A DNA stretch of 64,000 nt from Actibacterium atlanticum (GTDB taxonomy: Bacteria > Pseudomonadota > Alphaproteobacteria > Rhodobacterales > Rhodobacteraceae). The translations under genes and the position numbers were made by a program. This document shows positions 59,628 to 64,000 of the stretch, piece by piece. How positions within the stretch are numbered: the stretch's first letter is position 1; each line of letters begins with the position of its first letter. Location of the stretch: contig NZ_AQQY01000006.1 of the NCBI RefSeq assembly GCF_000671395.1, positions 124,001 through 188,000 on the forward strand, written 5' to 3'. The notes beneath the pieces were generated by a model that saw nothing but the letters and a program-made list of their open reading frames with translations, was not told the DNA's origin and ran no database searches.

Positions 59628-61583
59628 ATGCCTAAGTCACTGATTCTTTGTAATTGTTCCGACAGCTTTGCTCTCGACCCTCAGGCCCTGTCAACGGCCA
59701 CGGGCCTTGCGTGTTCGAAGGTGCATACCGGGCTGTGCACCACTCAAGCCGCCGCCGCTGCCGAGGCCATTACACAAGAAGAGGTAATTTTTTGTTGCGG
59801 CCAGGAGCAGCGCCATTTTGAGGAGTTGGCAGACGAACTTGCCGCCCCCACTCCGGCCTTTCTGGACCTGCGCGACCGGGCCGGTTGGACCGCGGACAGC
59901 ACCTCGACACTACCCAAAATGACCGCGCTGGTGGCCGAGGCAAACCTGCCCGCACCGTCGATCAAGACCATGGATGTGACCTCCGAAGGGCTCTGCCTGA
60001 TCATCGGCAAAAGTGACGTCGCAACTGCCGCCGCCGAGCAGCTCAAGGACTATCTGGGGGTCTCGGTTCTGCTGACAGACGGGGATCTGCCCCCCGACCC
60101 GCCGCGCGACTATGATCTGTTGCGCGGGCGCCTGAAATCGGCGCGCGGGGCCTTGGGGCAATTCGTGGTTGTTATCGACGCCTTGCAGCAATGTCCCCCT
60201 GACGGACAGGACGCGCGCAACTGGTCTGCCCCGCGCGACGGGGCACATTCGCAGTGCGATATCATTCTGGACCTGACCGGCGAAACATCGCTGTTCCCGG
60301 CACCCGAAAAGCGCGAAGGATACCTGCGGGCTGACCCGGGCAGTCTGCCCGCTGTCAGCGCCGCGATCCTTCAGGCTTCGCACATGGTGGGGACCTTTGA
60401 AAAACCACTTTATGTAAAGCTGGAACCGCTTCTGTGCGCCCACTCGCGGGCGGAACAGGTGGGGTGCAGCAACTGCCTGGACAACTGCCCCACCGGCGCC
60501 ATTACCCCGGATGGGGACCACGTCACGGTCGATCCGATGGCCTGTGCGGGCTGCGGGACCTGCTCGGCGCTGTGCCCATCAGGGGCGATCACCTATGACG
60601 CCCCTCCGGTAGACCTGACCCTGCGTCGGGTTCAGACGCTGGCTAAGGCCTATCTGGACGCAGGTGGCAGCAATCCCCGCCTACTTGTCGTCAACGCCCA
60701 TGGCAGCGAGATGATCCGGCTGTCGGCCCGCCATGGCCGTGGCCTGCCCGCCGATGTGATCCCGCTTGAGGTCCCCGCGCTGAACGGTTTTGGCCATGCT
60801 GAAATCGCCGCTGCGCTGGCTGCGGGTTTTGCCTGTGTGTCGCTGCTGCCCGGCCCGACAACCGAACGCCCCCCGCTCGAGCGCGAGGTCACCCTTGCCC
60901 GCGCCATTGCCTCGGACGAAGCGGTTCAGATCATCGACACAACCGACCCCGACGCGATGTCCGATGCGTTGTATGGCGCTGACATTGCCCAAACCACCGT
61001 CAGCCCCGTGCGCCCCCTTGGCACGCGGCGTCAGGTTACCCGTCTGGCCGCGCAGGCCCTGAACCCCGAGGCCGAGCATATCCCCCTGCCATCAGATGCG
61101 CCCTATGGCGCTGTGTTGGTGGATACGGACAGTTGTACGTTGTGCCTGTCCTGTGTGTCGCTCTGCCCCTCAGGTGCATTGGGGGACAATCCCGATTTGC
61201 CCCAGCTGCGCTTTCAGGAAGATGCCTGCCTGCAGTGCGGGTTGTGCGCAAATGTTTGCCCTGAAAATGCAATCTCTTACGAGCCAAGGTTGAACCTGAC
61301 ACCCACTGCGTTGGAACAAACGGTCTTGAACGAGGAAGAGCCCTTTGCCTGCATCGAATGCGGCGCTTTGTTCGGGGTGAAGTCAACCATCGAAAAGATC
61401 ACCGAGAAGCTGGCCGGCAACCACAGCATGTTCGCCAAGCCCGAAGCCGCCAAGATGATCCAGATGTGTGACAATTGCCGGGTCAACGCGCAGTTCCATT
61501 CAGAAAACAATCCCTTCACCGCGGGCGATCGCCCCAAGGTGCGCACCACCGAGGATTACCTGAGCAAAAGGCGTGATCACTGA
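59628..61583 (+). CDS. Polyferredoxin of the formate dehydrogenase locus
   Basis: Cytoplasmic 651-residue protein with no signal peptide. It has a Cys-containing N-terminal half of unclear fold (SLILCNCSDSFALD, IFCCGQEQ). Two 4Fe-4S motifs lie in the middle (CSNCLDNCPTGAI, CAGCGTCSALCPSGAI) and two near the C-terminus (CTLCLSCVSLCPSGAL, CLQCGLCANVCPENAI). A last Cys group is CIECG with MCDNCR. It resembles HdrA-associated or FDH-linked 4Fe-4S proteins. Probably moves electrons to or from the formate enzymes or their maturation. The ATG has GGGAGGAAAA upstream. Confidence 0.88.
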   Translation: MPKSLILCNCSDSFALDPQALSTATGLACSKVHTGLCTTQAAAAAEAITQEEVIFCCGQEQRHFEELADELAAPTPAFLDLRDRAGWTADSTSTLPKMTALVAEANLPAPSIKTMDVTSEGLCLIIGKSDVATAAAEQLKDYLGVSVLLTDGDLPPDPPRDYDLLRGRLKSARGALGQFVVVIDALQQCPPDGQDARNWSAPRDGAHSQCDIILDLTGETSLFPAPEKREGYLRADPGSLPAVSAAILQASHMVGTFEKPLYVKLEPLLCAHSRAEQVGCSNCLDNCPTGAITPDGDHVTVDPMACAGCGTCSALCPSGAITYDAPPVDLTLRRVQTLAKAYLDAGGSNPRLLVVNAHGSEMIRLSARHGRGLPADVIPLEVPALNGFGHAEIAAALAAGFACVSLLPGPTTERPPLEREVTLARAIASDEAVQIIDTTDPDAMSDALYGADIAQTTVSPVRPLGTRRQVTRLAAQALNPEAEHIPLPSDAPYGAVLVDTDSCTLCLSCVSLCPSGALGDNPDLPQLRFQEDACLQCGLCANVCPENAISYEPRLNLTPTALEQTVLNEEEPFACIECGALFGVKSTIEKITEKLAGNHSMFAKPEAAKMIQMCDNCRVNAQFHSENNPFTAGDRPKVRTTEDYLSKRRDH

Positions 61584-62332
61584 TGCGCAAGCGGGGCGCC
61601 CAAATCGGCGGGCGACATGGCCGCCACATAGGCAAGGATTGCGTCGACATCCTCCAGCGTCATTTCGAGCGGGATGATCGTAGCGGGGCGTTCCTCGGCG
61701 AAAGGGGCGGTAACCCCACTCACTTGCGTGAAAGCCGGGTGCGGGTTCAGGACATAGAAGGTTTCAAACCGCTCCTGCCAGTCCGACAGGCTGCGCAGAA
61801 CCGAAAAGGACGGGGTCGAATCCACCGCGTTACGACGCCCCTCCCCTCCGATCGCGTGACAGCGCTGACACATCTGCTCCGACAGAACCAGCCCCCGCGC
61901 CGCATCTCCATCAATAACGACGGCTTGGGTCGTTACGGCGGCCTTCATGGGCAGATCAAAGATCTGAACACCGTCTGGCTTGAATCCGGTGATCGCCCGC
62001 TGACCCGCGTCAGATGTAATCCAGTCTGCAAACCTTGCGGTGCCCGGATGATCCCTGTTCAATACCTGCAAGTGCCATGTTTGCCCCATGCCGGAAAACA
62101 CCGCCTGACCCATAGTGCCTATCTGCGCCTCGGCGGGGTCACCGGGGCCAACAACCTGAACTTTCACCTGCGTTTTCAGGGTAAAGCGTGGCAGCAGAAA
62201 TTGGGGAAACTTTGTTTCGGACAGCTCGGGCGGCAGCGCAAGGCGCACCAGCCGATCCTCGGCATGGACAATTCCAGCCTGAGCAAACAGCATAAGCGCG
62301 ACAAAGCGCAACACGTGAACCAGTCTTACCAT
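61577..62332 (-). CDS. Exported cytochrome c with a shortened TupA-like N-terminal domain
   Basis: Protein of 251 residues. A signal peptide (about 1-24, ending IVHA) is followed by a region that resembles pieces of tungstate-binding TupA proteins: LPPELSETKFPQFLLPRF then VKVQVVGPGDPAEAQIG, and later ADWITSDAGQRAITGFKPDG (101-120). The usual 100-plus residues between those pieces are missing. A class I cytochrome c follows with CQRCH at 155-159 and a likely Met ligand at 224. It overlaps the convergent polyferredoxin end by 7 bases. The ATG at 62332 has no good ribosome site. TupA likeness is my pattern reading, not a search result. Confidence 0.82.
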   Translation of the reverse strand: MVRLVHVLRFVALMLFAQAGIVHAEDRLVRLALPPELSETKFPQFLLPRFTLKTQVKVQVVGPGDPAEAQIGTMGQAVFSGMGQTWHLQVLNRDHPGTARFADWITSDAGQRAITGFKPDGVQIFDLPMKAAVTTQAVVIDGDAARGLVLSEQMCQRCHAIGGEGRRNAVDSTPSFSVLRSLSDWQERFETFYVLNPHPAFTQVSGVTAPFAEERPATIIPLEMTLEDVDAILAYVAAMSPADLGAPLAHQ

Positions 62333-62388
62333 GCCAAATGGTATGTGGCGCCCACCCGCCACGTCAATATCGTCGAAAGGGAGAGCCG

Positions 62389-62580
62389 ATGAGCGATGAT
62401 TTCAACATGTCGATGCGCAAGTTCCTAAAGCAGGTCGGCGTGACCTCGCAGCAAGCCATCGAAGAGGCCATGCGCCAGAACGGCAAAGCCGGAACGCCCT
62501 ACACAGCCAAAGCTGTCATCACCATTGAGGGGCTCGAAATGGAACATGTCGTGACCGGAACAATCGAGGGGCAGGACTGA
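62389..62580 (+). CDS. DUF6494-like small protein
   Basis: Protein of 63 residues starting MSDDFNMSMRKFLKQVGVTS, then QQAIEEAMRQNGKAG and a short beta-rich end. It fits the small conserved DUF6494 family; function unknown. The ATG has AGGGAGAG at good spacing; the longer frame is not needed. It lies 2 bases before the Mrp gene and is probably cotranscribed. Confidence 0.82.
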   Translation: MSDDFNMSMRKFLKQVGVTSQQAIEEAMRQNGKAGTPYTAKAVITIEGLEMEHVVTGTIEGQD

Positions 62581-62582
62581 CC

Positions 62583-63653
62583 GTGGCTGTTACACGAGAG
62601 GCTGTATTGGCAGCCCTGAAAGAGATCAAAGACCCGGCCACCCAAGGTGACATTGTCGCCAGCGGTGTGGTGCGGGCGCTGAATGTTGACGCTGGCGCCG
62701 TACGGTTCGTCCTTGAGATAGACCCGGCCCGGGCACAGGCCTATGAGCCAGTGCGAGCGCAGGCCGAAGCAGCTGTGAAGGCGCTGCCGGACGTCCAGAC
62801 TGTTTCGGTCGTGTTGACCGGACACAGCGCACAACCCGCCCCGCCCGACCTGAAACTGGGCAAAAAAGCCCCGCCCAAAGGCCCGGAAAAGCTGCCGGGA
62901 GTAGATAGGATCATCGCCATAGCCTCGGGCAAAGGCGGGGTCGGAAAGTCGACCGTTTCGGCCAATCTGGCCTGTGCTCTGGCCGCGCAGGGGCTGCGGG
63001 TTGGCTTGTTGGATGCCGATGTCTATGGCCCGTCGCAGCCGCGCATGCTGGGTGTGTCGGGCCGTCCGGCCAGCCCTGATGGAAAAACCATCCTGCCGAT
63101 GCGTAACCATGGCGTGACGATGATGTCACTGGGGTTGATGACAAACGAGGATCAGGCCGTTGTCTGGCGTGGGCCAATGCTGATGGGGGCATTGCAGCAA
63201 ATGCTGGGTCAGGTGCAATGGGGGGCGTTGGATGTGCTTTTGGTTGACCTGCCACCCGGTACGGGTGACGTGCAGATGACCCTTGCACAAAAGGCGCAGC
63301 TGCAGGGCGCCGTGATCGTCAGCACCCCGCAGGATGTCGCGCTGATCGACGCCCGCAAAGGGATCGACATGTTCAAGCAGCTCAACGTGCCGATCCTTGG
63401 GATGATCGAAAATATGTCGACCCACATCTGCAGCAATTGCGGCCACGAAGAACATGTCTTTGGCCATGGCGGCGTCGCCGCCGAGGCGGCCAAGCTGGGC
63501 GTGCCTTTGCTGGCTGAAATTCCGCTGCATCTGGATATCCGTCTGGCGGCGGATGGCGGCGCACCCATCGTTGTCTCGCAACCCGACAGCCCGCAGGCAC
63601 AGGCGTTTCAGGATGTCGCGCGCAAACTGGTCTCGGTGGAGGCCCCTGCATGA
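62583..63653 (+). CDS. Mrp/ApbC-type Fe-S cluster carrier ATPase
   Basis: Protein of 356 residues. An N-terminal MIP18-like domain (about 1-80) and a linker precede the deviant Walker A GKGGVGKSTVS. Later motifs are LLDADVYGPSQPRML, LVDLPPGTGDVQMTL and the cluster-binding Cys pair CSNCGHEE. It carries 4Fe-4S clusters to target enzymes. The start is GTG at 62583 with GGGGCAGGA upstream. It overlaps the next gene by 4 bases. Its place beside many FeS enzymes suggests use in their assembly. Confidence 0.94.
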   Translation: MAVTREAVLAALKEIKDPATQGDIVASGVVRALNVDAGAVRFVLEIDPARAQAYEPVRAQAEAAVKALPDVQTVSVVLTGHSAQPAPPDLKLGKKAPPKGPEKLPGVDRIIAIASGKGGVGKSTVSANLACALAAQGLRVGLLDADVYGPSQPRMLGVSGRPASPDGKTILPMRNHGVTMMSLGLMTNEDQAVVWRGPMLMGALQQMLGQVQWGALDVLLVDLPPGTGDVQMTLAQKAQLQGAVIVSTPQDVALIDARKGIDMFKQLNVPILGMIENMSTHICSNCGHEEHVFGHGGVAAEAAKLGVPLLAEIPLHLDIRLAADGGAPIVVSQPDSPQAQAFQDVARKLVSVEAPA

Positions 63654-64000
63654 GCGATCTGAGCTTCCCGCCATTGATGTCCGGGCATGCGGTGTCTGCC
63701 TCTGAAGACCCGTTTGATACAGCTTGCGTAAAAGCCACCATGGGCTGTGATGCCGGGTTGATCGTCTATCGCCTTGAAGCCGACCATATGGCCGCCGCAC
63801 TGGTTTTTGCACCCGAAGTGCCCTTGGCGCAGGCCATGGCGATGTTGCCTACTTGTGGGGTCGGGTTTCAGAACGCGTTGGGCGCCTTGGCGCCGCCAGA
63901 AGTGGCGGTACATCTGGAATGGGGCGGCGCGATCCGGGTGAACGGCGCGCGCTGCGGCCGGCTGCGCGCAATGGCCAGCACCTTGGACCCGGAACAAACA
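63650..64000 (+). CDS. Biotin/lipoate protein ligase-like protein, partial at right edge
   Basis: Frame open to the end of the window, at least 117 residues: MSDLSFPPLMSGHAVSAS, then VKATMGCDAGLIVYRLEA, VPLAQAMAMLPTCGVGFQNA, VAVHLEWGGAIRVNGARCG. This N-terminus fits the Rhodobacterales BPL/LplA-like family (with DUF4444). The ATG overlaps the Mrp stop (ATGA). The C-terminus is outside. Whether it ligates biotin, lipoate or neither cannot be told here. Confidence 0.8.
   Translation, partial: MSDLSFPPLMSGHAVSASEDPFDTACVKATMGCDAGLIVYRLEADHMAAALVFAPEVPLAQAMAMLPTCGVGFQNALGALAPPEVAVHLEWGGAIRVNGARCGRLRAMASTLDPEQT

Noticed and set aside
59434-59643. 69-codon frame in the FDH divergent region
   Set aside because: It overlaps the ribosome site and start of the polyferredoxin gene, shows no conserved pattern and has no ribosome site of its own.
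1-64000. CRISPR arrays, insertion sequences, integrases or attachment sites
   Set aside because: I saw no regular spacer-repeat array, no transposase or integrase reading frame, and no repeats flanking the tRNAs. This was by eye, so short att sites could be missed.

Overview
The window looks like a chromosomal piece of an alphaproteobacterium of the Rhodobacterales (Roseobacter group). The clues are the GC-rich gene-dense layout, a circularly permuted two-piece tmRNA gene, an alpha-type SspB, a trgA-trgB-cysK tellurite-resistance arrangement, AcuI, the DUF4169/ribbon-helix-helix pair behind fumC, and Rhodobacter-like families throughout. I see no prophage, insertion sequence, CRISPR array or replication origin. 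The two ends cut through lipA (left) and a biotin/lipoate ligase-like gene (right).

Region 1 (1-15183) is an acetoin-catabolism island. On the minus strand lie acoX-acoA-acoB-acoC followed by an AhpD-like protein and a Prx5-like peroxiredoxin. Next comes a sigma-54 activator of the AcoR type, then a five-gene ABC importer (binding protein, two permeases, two ATPases) that runs without a gap into lipoyl synthase. Divergent from acoX is a diverged, short rpoN (sigma-54) paralogue. Both acoX and the importer operon are preceded by near-perfect -24/-12 promoters with the same upstream element at the same offset. The AcoR protein ends before any C-terminal helix-turn-helix and has an altered GAFTGA loop. 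I read this as a self-contained sigma-54 regulon for uptake, lipoate-dependent cleavage and redox protection during growth on acetoin or a related diol.

Region 2 (15202-38811) is mostly chromosomal housekeeping: tRNA-Ser, an EEP hydrolase, the trgA-trgB-cysK-mscS operon, photolyase, acuI with a divergent FadR-type regulator, ssrA (tmRNA), chrA, sspB, fumC, DUF4169/RHH, sufE, a lipoprotein, rnd, purMN, two metallo-beta-lactamase-fold hydrolases, a LysR regulator, a CAT-anticodon tRNA, an SRAP protein, an EnvZ-like kinase and tRNA-Asn.

Region 3 (38879-64000) is built around formate oxidation. A soluble NAD-linked formate dehydrogenase (fdsA plus a NuoE-NuoF fusion) is followed by a TusA-like protein, moeA, mobB, mobA and fdhD. 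Next are a DUF2478 protein and a two-component pair whose NtrC-like regulator lacks GAFTGA. A second, exported FDH3-type formate dehydrogenase operon follows: DUF3305, DUF3306, TorD-like chaperone, Tat mini-protein, alpha, beta, cytochrome b, WD40-cytochrome c and a 44-residue membrane peptide, ending with the regulator. Divergent from it are a polyferredoxin, a cytochrome c whose N-terminus resembles a cut-down TupA tungstate-binding protein, a DUF6494 protein, an Mrp ATPase and the partial ligase-like gene.
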